DNA from: a virus
IMG/VR virus record: IMGVR_UViG_3300042309_000823
Coordinates: 1 to 21,471 of that record
Strand: one strand, 5' to 3'
Length of the DNA stretch: 21,471 nucleotides
A program made the translations under genes and the position numbers. The notes beneath the pieces were generated by a model. That model saw nothing but the letters and a program-made list of their open reading frames with translations. It was not told the origin of the DNA and made no database searches. The stretch's first letter is position 1; each line of letters starts with the position of its first letter. This document shows positions 7,571 through 13,615 of the stretch, piece by piece.

Positions 7571-9318
7571 TACGTTGCGGAAAGATTGGTGAGTAACATT
7601 GTTTTCATAAGACTATTTACCACTTGGCCTTCTGTTGGTCCAGGCATAATCACAGTTCCACCACCTCCACCTCCTCCGACAGGAATGAAGACTGGTTTTT
7701 GTCCTCCACTACCTCCACCCATCATTATAGGCACAATCACAGAGGCACCACCACCTGGTTGATTATATGAAGTATAATACTGAATATTTTGTGGAGCAAC
7801 CGGAAGGTTCATTGGTGCTGCTGCAACCATAGAAGACATTTGAGGAACTTGCATCATTTGTGGTGATGCTGATATTTGTGTTGCTTGTTGCTGTTGAGAT
7901 TGCGGTTGAAATGTCCCAGCAGGATTTTGCTGTTCTTGCTGTGGTGTCATTTGCTGTATTTGTCCACCAGGACTTATCCCATTTGACTTAACAGACTTAA
8001 CTTTTACATTTCCACCAAACCTAAAAATTTGTTTTGCTGCTTGTGTTGGGTCAATTTGTCCTGAACCAGCAGGCAAATATTCAAAATGCAAATGTGGTCC
8101 TTCGGAATTTCCAGAACCTGGTGCTCCTGCTTCCCCCCCAGTATACCCAATGACTTGACCAGGAGAAACTTTAGAACCAGGAGCAACAGATATTCTACTC
8201 ATATGAGCGTATCTACTTAAAGAACCATCTTTATGTCTAACTTCAATTAATGCTCCCCATCCATTGGGATTATAATTCATATCAGCAACAGTAACAGTTC
8301 CTTCTTGTATTAAACTAATTGGCGTTCCCGCACTTTTAAAATAATCATTTCCATTATGTCCAGGTCTCCTGGAAGTTCTAAATCCAGAGTTTGGACTTCC
8401 AGGAACTTCACCGCCACTTGCTTCCACATCTTCAAGTTGAACTCCTGTTGCTTGCGGATCATTTCCAGTGTCAATAGAATGATCTGGTTCTATTGTATCA
8501 CTATCAGTCAATTCTGATTCACTTCCTGCTGCTTGTTGTGAGATACTTCCAAACAATCCCATCGCAACTCCTCTCTCAAATCTACTCACAGCAGCATCAA
8601 ATTTATCAATTGTATCCTTAAATGTAAGACCAGAAGCAATACCCTTTTGTTTTCCTTCTTGTCCTTTTAATCGTTCAGCAAGTTTTTGTTTAAGAGAACT
8701 TCCACCTTCATATACTCTATCAGCAACATATCCACCAAGAAAACTTCCAGCCATATTTCCAACAACAAAACCAAGTCCTGGAATAGGAATGAGTGCTTGA
8801 CCGATTGCTCCACCAAGCAATCCACCAGCAAGTGCTCCACTTGCTCCTGCTGCTGCCTTCCCTACACTTTCACCTTTCGCAAGACCAGTCGCAAAATCAA
8901 GTCCAGCAAATAGTGCATTACCAACACCAACTGCTCTCATACCACCTAATTTTAATTTTGGTCCTCTAATTGTTGGTTTTGGTGGTCTTACATTTGATGG
9001 CCTTTGTGGTTTTCCTAACTTTCCTCTACCTGGAAACATATTACCAACAAATCCAGCAAGGTCCAACGCACCACTAAACAAAGAACCTAATAGATTTCCT
9101 GGTCTTCCAAAATTACTTGCGATATTTAAACTAGCAAGTGCTTTTATCTTTTTCTTGTCTGGTAGTTTTAATTTTTCTAATGACCTTTTTTCTACTTCTA
9201 AAAATTTACCAAAACTATTAAAATCACGTTGAAATCTAGGTAGGGAGTTTGACCTTGAACCAAGGGAAACAATATTATTTGCCGCAGCAACTAATGGAGA
9301 AGAAAGTGTTTTTTTCAT
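7570..9318 (-). CDS. Hub/tape-measure-like tail protein with M23 endopeptidase domain
   Basis: This protein has 582 residues. The N-terminal 230 residues are basic, then Gly/Ala-rich and hydrophobic (for example GALAGGLLGGAIGQALIPIPG), followed by DTIDKF at 235. An M23 (LytM-type) zinc peptidase domain spans about 318-430 with its ligands in place: H321 and D325 in GHNGNDY, H372 in RYAHMS, and H409/H411 in PHLHFE. It should cleave peptide cross-links in the host wall during injection. The C-terminus is Gln/Pro/Met-rich, then poly-Gly, ending in a hydrophobic segment. It shares its layout with the upstream 570-aa protein. The position between gp51 and gp27 is where T4 carries hub/tape-measure genes (gp29, 590 aa), so one or both may set tail length. 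Start and stop both overlap neighbours as TAATG. Confidence 0.75.
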   Translation of the reverse strand: MKKTLSSPLVAAANNIVSLGSRSNSLPRFQRDFNSFGKFLEVEKRSLEKLKLPDKKKIKALASLNIASNFGRPGNLLGSLFSGALDLAGFVGNMFPGRGKLGKPQRPSNVRPPKPTIRGPKLKLGGMRAVGVGNALFAGLDFATGLAKGESVGKAAAGASGALAGGLLGGAIGQALIPIPGLGFVVGNMAGSFLGGYVADRVYEGGSSLKQKLAERLKGQEGKQKGIASGLTFKDTIDKFDAAVSRFERGVAMGLFGSISQQAAGSESELTDSDTIEPDHSIDTGNDPQATGVQLEDVEASGGEVPGSPNSGFRTSRRPGHNGNDYFKSAGTPISLIQEGTVTVADMNYNPNGWGALIEVRHKDGSLSRYAHMSRISVAPGSKVSPGQVIGYTGGEAGAPGSGNSEGPHLHFEYLPAGSGQIDPTQAAKQIFRFGGNVKVKSVKSNGISPGGQIQQMTPQQEQQNPAGTFQPQSQQQQATQISASPQMMQVPQMSSMVAAAPMNLPVAPQNIQYYTSYNQPGGGASVIVPIMMGGGSGGQKPVFIPVGGGGGGGTVIMPGPTEGQVVNSLMKTMLLTNLSAT

Positions 9319-11030
9319 TATCCGTCAACGATATTGTAAACCATTCTAGAATAAAGAACCAAGAAATTATCAGGATTTCCTGCTGGTAAAAATGGAACTG
9401 ATGGTCCACTACCTTGTGAAGGTGGAGGAGCACTTACTCCACCTCCTCCTGATTGTTGTTGTCCTCCACCACCCAAATTAATCGGCATTACAACAGGTTG
9501 TTGCTGCTGTGATGGTGGTGGTTGTGCTACTTGCTGTGCTACTTGTTGTCTTGTTTGTGTTGCTGTTGGTGCTGGTGCTACTTGCGATTTCCCTTTTTCT
9601 GTAGAGATTTGAGAAGTTTTTGGTAAATATTCCCTAACTTTTTTTGATGCTTCTTCTTTTGTTACACTTCCATCTTTATTCAAATCAAGACCTATATTTT
9701 GATCATAAGCAGTTCCAGTGTATCCACTCATTGCTCCTTTACCAAAAAGAACAAAATCATTAGGTTTTCCTACAGCAGCAGGAAAAAGAACAGACATATA
9801 AACATCTGACAAAGAACCACCTTTATTTAAAGTTCCCCCAAAGTATTTGTCAACATATTTAAGTTGCTCTGTCCTTGTCATTTTTGATAACGCATCAGTA
9901 GAAGTTCCTAATCCCTTTGCTGTTTCTGGCATAAATTGAATAAGTCCAGTAGCACCAGAACCCTCTTTATTTTTTACAGAAGGACTAAAAGTTCCTCCAG
10001 TTTCAAATCCCATAACTGCATAAAGATAATCTTCTGGAACATTATATTTTTTAGCAAGTTCTGTAATTCCTTTTGTGAAAGAAGTATCTTGAGAAACTTC
10101 TTTGGGAATTGTTCCTGGAGCATAAGAAGATGGTCCAGTTGTTTCGGGAGGTTTAGTTGTTCCAGGTGGTTTTGTTCCACCACCTTTACCAGAAGAACCA
10201 GGAGGTTGTTGTTTTGGTTTTGTTTTTCCAGATTTAAACAAATTGCTAATTGCATTTGCAAATCTATCAACAATTGAAGAAAATCTATCAATCGTATCAC
10301 CAGGAATTTCGGGTGATGCCCCTGCTGCTTGTGCCTGTGGACTATCAGAAAGAGCATTCACCGCACCAGCACCAAGAGCACCAAGTCCTAATGCACCAGC
10401 ACCAAGAGCAAGCATTTTTCCTTTTCCACCCATCATTCTTCCTAGTCCTCTTGGAGCAGATTTCCTCAATCCACTGCCAGGAATATCAACATCAAGATTC
10501 AATCCTCCACCACCAGAAGGTGAAGCAACAGGAAGATTGGATAATTGTTTTACAATTTTGATTATAACTTGACGAATTAATTTTGCAACCTCAAAACTTT
10601 CAGTAAATGATTTTTTAAGTGCTTCTAAATTATTTCTTACCTTATCAATATTTCTTTTATTTCCAAAGAAGTTTATAAAACCTAATGCAGTCTTATAAAC
10701 ATTTAAAAACTTACCAAGAATTCCAATTGGTTTTGCGTCATCTACTTGTTTCAATCTTCTTTGATAATCAGAAGAAAACCCTTGGAGTGTTTTATTAATT
10801 GTATTCGTTACATTATTATTAATATTTGTAGATATTGTGCTTACGATACTACCTGTTGCTGAAGGTGCTGGTCGAGCTCCTGTTCTTTGAAAACCTACAA
10901 TTTTATTCGCAGCACTATTCACAACAGAAGCACCAACTACAGAACCACCTGAAATAAAGTTCTGTGCTGCTGTTTTATTTGTATTCTGTCTTCCTACTAT
11001 TTTTTCTGGACTAAGAACAGAACTAACCAT
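9318..11030 (-). CDS. Hub/tape-measure-like tail protein with lytic transglycosylase domain and EF-hand loop
   Basis: This protein has 570 residues. Residues 1-165 are helical, followed by a Gly/Ala-rich hydrophobic stretch (about 206-226), DTIDRF at 245, and a Pro/Thr/Lys linker. An SLT-type lytic transglycosylase domain lies at about 318-475. The catalytic Glu is probably E343 in GFETGG, followed by GATGLIQFMPETAKGLG. A 12-residue calcium-binding EF-hand loop, DLNKDGSVTKEE, follows at 449-460. After a Gln/Pro- and Gly-rich spacer comes a hydrophobic end. The domain should cut glycan strands locally during tail penetration. It directly follows gp26/gp51, the usual place of a tape-measure gene, and is close in length to T4 gp29. 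It overlaps the gp51-position ORF by 8 nt and the M23 gene as TAATG. Confidence 0.75.
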   Translation of the reverse strand: MVSSVLSPEKIVGRQNTNKTAAQNFISGGSVVGASVVNSAANKIVGFQRTGARPAPSATGSIVSTISTNINNNVTNTINKTLQGFSSDYQRRLKQVDDAKPIGILGKFLNVYKTALGFINFFGNKRNIDKVRNNLEALKKSFTESFEVAKLIRQVIIKIVKQLSNLPVASPSGGGGLNLDVDIPGSGLRKSAPRGLGRMMGGKGKMLALGAGALGLGALGAGAVNALSDSPQAQAAGASPEIPGDTIDRFSSIVDRFANAISNLFKSGKTKPKQQPPGSSGKGGGTKPPGTTKPPETTGPSSYAPGTIPKEVSQDTSFTKGITELAKKYNVPEDYLYAVMGFETGGTFSPSVKNKEGSGATGLIQFMPETAKGLGTSTDALSKMTRTEQLKYVDKYFGGTLNKGGSLSDVYMSVLFPAAVGKPNDFVLFGKGAMSGYTGTAYDQNIGLDLNKDGSVTKEEASKKVREYLPKTSQISTEKGKSQVAPAPTATQTRQQVAQQVAQPPPSQQQQPVVMPINLGGGGQQQSGGGGVSAPPPSQGSGPSVPFLPAGNPDNFLVLYSRMVYNIVDG

Positions 11031-11202
11031 TTTGTTGTTGCTGCTGTTTTAATTTTTCTTCTTCAATATGTTGCTGTAAAAGTGCTAAGTAAATATCCCT
11101 CTCCCAAGGAATAAGATTTTCTATCTCAGTTAATGAATATTTATGGAACTGCATTAAGGCAAAATTAATTCTAAAATATGACTCTAGTTCCATATGAGCC
11201 AT
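11023..11202 (-). CDS. 51: Small gp51-position protein, possible frameshift extension of gp26
   Basis: This 59-residue ORF from ATG 11202 encodes MAHMELESYFRINFALMQFH, then KYSLTEIENLIPWERDIYLA, and a Gln-rich end. It fills the gap between gp26 and the 570-aa protein, starting 2 nt after the gp26 stop and overlapping the next start by 8 nt. In T4, gene 51 (hub assembly, 249 aa) lies at exactly this place, so the symbol is by position and the length differs. The SLTEIENLIPWER segment recalls the SLTE...WR motif of small P2 GpE-type tail chaperone proteins. It is in the -1 frame of gp26, whose end carries T TTT TTC, so it may be made as a gp26 fusion of about 303 residues as well as, or instead of, from its own ATG. 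No clear Shine-Dalgarno sequence is seen. Confidence 0.65.
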   Translation of the reverse strand: MAHMELESYFRINFALMQFHKYSLTEIENLIPWERDIYLALLQQHIEEEKLKQQQQQNG

Positions 11203-11204
11203 AC

Positions 11205-11933
11205 TTAACCGAAAAAAGATGTCAATCCCTCCAACGTAACTTCACTTTCTGCTTTAGTTTTTGGATTTGTAACTTTTACGGTATGAGAAAGTCTAGGCAT
11301 CGTATCAAAGAACCTCTCAATTTCCTTAAACTGATTTGGTGTTAAAGTTTCAATCCAATCAGTCAATTCTTTTTTGGTAGAATCCGCAGCGGACCAACTT
11401 TCCTCTGCGTTAAAAATAACATCAATACAAGAAGCAATTATATCAAAAGACCTGTCAATACTTGATGAACTTTGATTTGAACTAAAATCAAAATTAGTTT
11501 TAATAAATTGGTCCAATGAAGGATACTTCATTCTCAAAACCAAATCAGTATCAAGTTGAATGTCTCTATTGTGTTCTGGATCTTCTTGAACTTGAATTTG
11601 GTCTATGAAAACAGTCACTGGAACTTGCGTTTCTCCATCATCACCACAAGTTACAATCAAGTCAAGACTCTCTCCAACTGACTTACCACGAACATTTAAG
11701 AAAATATATTCAATATCAAAAGTAGGTAGTTCTTCTACTTTAATTCCTTTTGTCAAAATGCAATCTTTTAATACTTGCTTGATTGCATTTGTAATTTCTT
11801 TTGTGCTTTGACTTTCAAGAGCAAGAATTAATATCTTTTCTTCTTTGACTAGAAATGGTCTGTATTTAATTGTTTTTCCAGTTGATGGTAAAACCAAATC
11901 ATACGTTGGTGTAGAAATCTTGGGTAATGGCAT
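11205..11933 (-). CDS. 26: gp26-like baseplate hub assembly protein
   Basis: This 242-residue protein resembles the T4 gp26 family (T4 baseplate protein; T4 gp26 has 208 aa). It starts with a short beta hairpin (YDLVLPSTGKTIKYRPFLVKEEK) followed by long amphipathic helices (LALESQSTKEITNAIKQVLK), a central beta section and a C-terminal TDWIETLTPNQFKEIERFFD helix. In T4, gp26 acts with gp51, gp27, gp28 and gp29 in assembling the hub. Its place just upstream of the tape-measure-like genes matches that of tail assembly chaperones in other phages. The last codons, TCT TTT TTC GGT TAA, contain a slippery heptamer. It is 24 bp downstream of gp54 and may have its own late promoter at 11955-11962. 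Confidence 0.78.
   Translation of the reverse strand: MPLPKISTPTYDLVLPSTGKTIKYRPFLVKEEKILILALESQSTKEITNAIKQVLKDCILTKGIKVEELPTFDIEYIFLNVRGKSVGESLDLIVTCGDDGETQVPVTVFIDQIQVQEDPEHNRDIQLDTDLVLRMKYPSLDQFIKTNFDFSSNQSSSSIDRSFDIIASCIDVIFNAEESWSAADSTKKELTDWIETLTPNQFKEIERFFDTMPRLSHTVKVTNPKTKAESEVTLEGLTSFFG
11211..11217 (-). promoter_or_regulatory. Candidate -1 ribosomal frameshift heptamer T TTT TTC
   Basis: Read on the minus strand in the gp26 frame, the codons are TCT TTT TTC GGT TAA, so the heptamer T TTT TTC has the X XXY YYZ phasing needed for simultaneous -1 slippage on two Phe codons. After slippage the frame reads CGG TTA AGT ATG GCT, with no stop, straight into the 59-aa ORF. A weak downstream hairpin (ATATG...CATAT) is the only structure I could see. 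Confidence 0.55.
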
Positions 11934-11954
11934 AATTTATTCAGTCATTAAATT

Positions 11955-11962
11955 TATTTATT
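11955..11962 (-). promoter_or_regulatory. Candidate T4-type late promoter AATAAATA before gp26
   Basis: On the minus strand AATAAATA overlaps the gp54 stop codon and would start RNA near 11949, leaving a leader of about 16 nt before gp26. It matches the T4 late motif TATAAATA at seven of eight positions. The surrounding AT-richness makes chance matches likely. Confidence 0.35.
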
Positions 11963-12722
11963 TGGGCAAATTGCCGTAATTCTTTTCCATCACATATCTT
12001 ATATACTGGAATGTGACTGTTGTTTTTACAATTTGACTTCCCTCATAAGTCAAAGGCATCGCAGTAATATTTGTTGGAAATGCTTCAAGCATTCTATAAG
12101 TTAATTGTGGTGGGAATTTTATATTTTTTGGGTTTGAACTATCAAAATTTCTCTCAAACTTTGTAATTGATATAATTCTCTTATAATCATCTGGGTATCT
12201 AAAACGAAAGAAATCTGTTCTATCTTTTCCCAAATCATCTCCTTGTCCTATTGGACTTGGTGGTAATATGCCAGTTCCACCATACAATGGATTGATATAA
12301 TTCATCCATTCTTCAAAAAGACGAATTAAATTATATTCATTATCAACATAAAAAGTCATTGTGAATTCTGGAAAAATTCTTCTCGTTGGAAATCTTTCAA
12401 TCGTTCCTTGACGACTTCCCATTTCTTCAGTTACATCAAATTGTACTCCAGGAATAACTGCTTCCGCACAATAAAAATCATAGATAAAAGGATTTGTTCT
12501 ATTGTATTTGGGATTATTAATTACACCAGATTTATCCAACCAATCCATCAAACCACTTTTATCATTCGTCAAATGTAATGATACTTTAAATTGACTAGTA
12601 AGAGATAAATTAGCAAAAATATCTCTTGCCGAAGGCAATCCATTTACTGAATCACCTTCAGTCATCTTAATATAAAATGGTCCTATTTTTGGATTTCCTC
12701 TTCCTGGAGCTGGAACAGCCAT
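11958..12722 (-). CDS. 54: gp54-like baseplate tail-tube initiator
   Basis: This 254-residue protein (T4 gp54 has 320) shows the features of the tail-tube-like proteins on top of the baseplate. They include FYCAEAVIPGVQFDVTEEMG, a GTIERFPTRRIFPEFTMTFYVD strand pair, LIRLFEEWMNYINP, and a C-terminal YRMLEAFPTNITAMPLTYEG followed by QIVKTTVTFQYIRYV. This pattern (SxPGVxF, then a P-x-FTMTFYVD-x-xY strand, then a FPxxI-x-x-x-x-L-x-Y segment) is usual for gp54/gp19-type tube proteins. gp54 starts tail-tube polymerisation on the gp48-capped baseplate. It is the first gene of the leftward hub operon and is divergent from gp4/HNH. The start ATG 12722 has no Shine-Dalgarno sequence and only a very short possible leader from the TATAAACA motif at 12740-12747. 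Confidence 0.78.
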   Translation of the reverse strand: MAVPAPGRGNPKIGPFYIKMTEGDSVNGLPSARDIFANLSLTSQFKVSLHLTNDKSGLMDWLDKSGVINNPKYNRTNPFIYDFYCAEAVIPGVQFDVTEEMGSRQGTIERFPTRRIFPEFTMTFYVDNEYNLIRLFEEWMNYINPLYGGTGILPPSPIGQGDDLGKDRTDFFRFRYPDDYKRIISITKFERNFDSSNPKNIKFPPQLTYRMLEAFPTNITAMPLTYEGSQIVKTTVTFQYIRYVMEKNYGNLPK

Positions 12723-12723
12723 C

Positions 12724-12731
12724 TATAAATA
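12724..12731 (+). promoter_or_regulatory. Late promoter TATAAATA (rightward, gp4/HNH operon)
   Basis: This is a perfect match to the T4 late promoter core TATAAATA, placed two bases outside the gp54 start and pointing right. RNA would begin near 12737, 17 nt before the ATG at 12754 that begins the relic gp4 N-terminus. It probably drives the whole rightward head/baseplate operon at late times through the phage late sigma factor and the gp33 coactivator. Confidence 0.65.
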
Positions 12732-12739
12732 TCTTTAAG

Positions 12740-12747
12740 TGTTTATA
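12740..12747 (-). promoter_or_regulatory. Candidate late promoter TATAAACA (leftward, gp54 operon)
   Basis: On the minus strand TATAAACA differs from TATAAATA at the seventh base. It would start RNA near 12734, about 12 nt before the gp54 ATG, and faces the rightward promoter at 12724-12731 so that the two initiation regions overlap. No other leftward candidate is visible in the gap. Confidence 0.4.
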
Positions 12748-12753
12748 CTATGT

Positions 12754-12792
12754 ATGCCTCGTAACGAAGATAGTAAATATAGACAGGGGTGA
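12754..12792 (+). pseudogene. Remnant of original gp4 5' end (12 codons)
   Basis: ATG 12754 opens a 12-codon frame, MPRNEDSKYRQG, ending at TGA 12790-12792. The last five residues, KYRQG, match the NYKQG that starts the present gp4 (MKNYKQGKFIPKNP) 830 bp downstream, and gp4-like proteins typically begin with a (K)Y-x-QG-x-(F/Y)-x-PKNP motif. The five shared codons differ by one base each, mostly at third positions. I read this as the ancestral gp4 start, cut off when the HNH gene and its leader entered. It could still be translated as a 12-aa leader peptide or, less likely, be an exon of an intron-split gp4. Confidence 0.55.
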
Positions 12793-12804
12793 ATGGAAAT
12801 TTAA

Positions 12805-12877
12805 TGTGGGCAGCAATAATGTCTGGGGAGATAATATTGCATAAGACCCACACCATAAATAGTAGTACCCCAGACAT
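12805..12877 (+). promoter_or_regulatory. Hairpin/pseudoknot-capable leader upstream of HNH gene
   Basis: A perfect 10-bp inverted repeat pairs 12819-12828 (ATGTCTGGGG) with 12868-12877 (CCCCAGACAT) around a 39-nt loop. A second 6-bp pairing, TGTGGG at 12805-12810 with CCCACA at 12847-12852, interleaves with it, so the two together would form a pseudoknot. The right arm ends 6 nt before the HNH ATG at 12884, which covers the place of a Shine-Dalgarno sequence. This should hide the start in long transcripts. Confidence 0.65.
12854..12861 (+). promoter_or_regulatory. Late-promoter-like CATAAATA inside the hairpin loop
   Basis: CATAAATA lies in the loop of the 10-bp hairpin. By T4 spacing (about 13 nt from the start of the motif) RNA would begin near 12867, just after the left arm and at the edge of the right arm, so such a transcript cannot form the hairpin and would expose the HNH start. 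T4 I-TevI is controlled by a comparable late promoter and hairpin arrangement. Confidence 0.45.
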
Positions 12878-12883
12878 CAAAAA

Positions 12884-13615
12884 ATGAACTACCTAAAGGT
12901 TTATTGTAATCTTATTAGGAAAGCAGAGAACAGAATTGCTCCTGAAGGTTATACTGAAAAGCACCACATATTTCCTAAAAGCATTTATGGAAATAATAAT
13001 AAAATCGTAGTGCTTACTGCAAAAGAACATTTTATTTCACATATATTATTAGCAAAAATTTGTATTAAAAGATATGGGTTGTATCATAAAAATACTCAAA
13101 AAATGTTATATGCTATAATTAATATGAAAGGTAAAAGTAGTAGATATTATAATTCGTACTTGTATGAAAATGCTAAAATAAAAAGAAATGAAAGTATAAG
13201 AGGACAAAATCATCCAAATTATGGAAAACCTAGATCACAAGAAGTTAAAGATAAAATAAGTTTAAAAAATAAAGGAAAACTTGCTTCTGATCCCAAAGGT
13301 GATAGATTTAAAGAATATAGAGAATTATATGGAAATTTTTGGACCGGAAAAAAACATACCGAAGAATACAAAAAACTAAAATCCATAGATAGATTAAATT
13401 ATTATCAAACGAAAGAAGGAAAAAAACAAAGAGAGCAAATATCACAAACTTTAAAACAAAAAGGTATAAAACCCCCAAATCATGCAATGGGACTATCAAA
13501 AGGAACTAAATGGTGGAATAATGGAGTAACCAATAAAAGATCTATTGAAAGTCCTGGAAAAGATTTTGTGCCTGGAAGAATAAAGGGAGAGTGGAAATGG
13601 AGTAAAAATAAATGA
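12884..13615 (+). CDS. HNH homing endonuclease with NUMOD-type DNA-binding motifs
   Basis: This 243-residue protein is a probable site-specific DNA endonuclease that spreads itself between phages. The N-terminal HNH nuclease has the usual phage form: EKHHIFPKS (H27/H28), a short Asn-rich turn (NNNK, 37-40) and LTAKEHFISH (H49, H53). NUMOD3-like motifs follow (NHPNYGKPRSQEVKDKIS at 109-126 and FWTGKKHTEEYKKLKS at 152-167). The C-terminal GTKWWNNGVTNKRS...PGKDFVPGR element (207-231) is often seen in phage homing endonucleases. The gene is visibly more A-rich than its neighbours. Its TGA overlaps the gp4 ATG as ATGA, and a relic of the gp4 N-terminus lies upstream, so it sits exactly in the 5' end of gp4. 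Expression is probably governed by the hairpin leader. All motifs are intact, so it is likely active. Confidence 0.88.
   Translation: MNYLKVYCNLIRKAENRIAPEGYTEKHHIFPKSIYGNNNKIVVLTAKEHFISHILLAKICIKRYGLYHKNTQKMLYAIINMKGKSSRYYNSYLYENAKIKRNESIRGQNHPNYGKPRSQEVKDKISLKNKGKLASDPKGDRFKEYRELYGNFWTGKKHTEEYKKLKSIDRLNYYQTKEGKKQREQISQTLKQKGIKPPNHAMGLSKGTKWWNNGVTNKRSIESPGKDFVPGRIKGEWKWSKNK

Noticed and set aside
9936-10572. Long antisense and alternative frames within the SLT hub protein (Ser/Thr/Cys- or Gln/Leu-rich)
   Set aside because: Composition follows from the complementary strand of Gly/Pro/Gln codons; the SLT frame has catalytic motifs and coupled start and stop.
12819-12886. A 22-codon frame MSGEIILHKTHTINSSTPDI... 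overlapping the HNH start
   Set aside because: It is formed by the hairpin arms, has no ribosome site or recognisable protein, and is better explained as structured leader.
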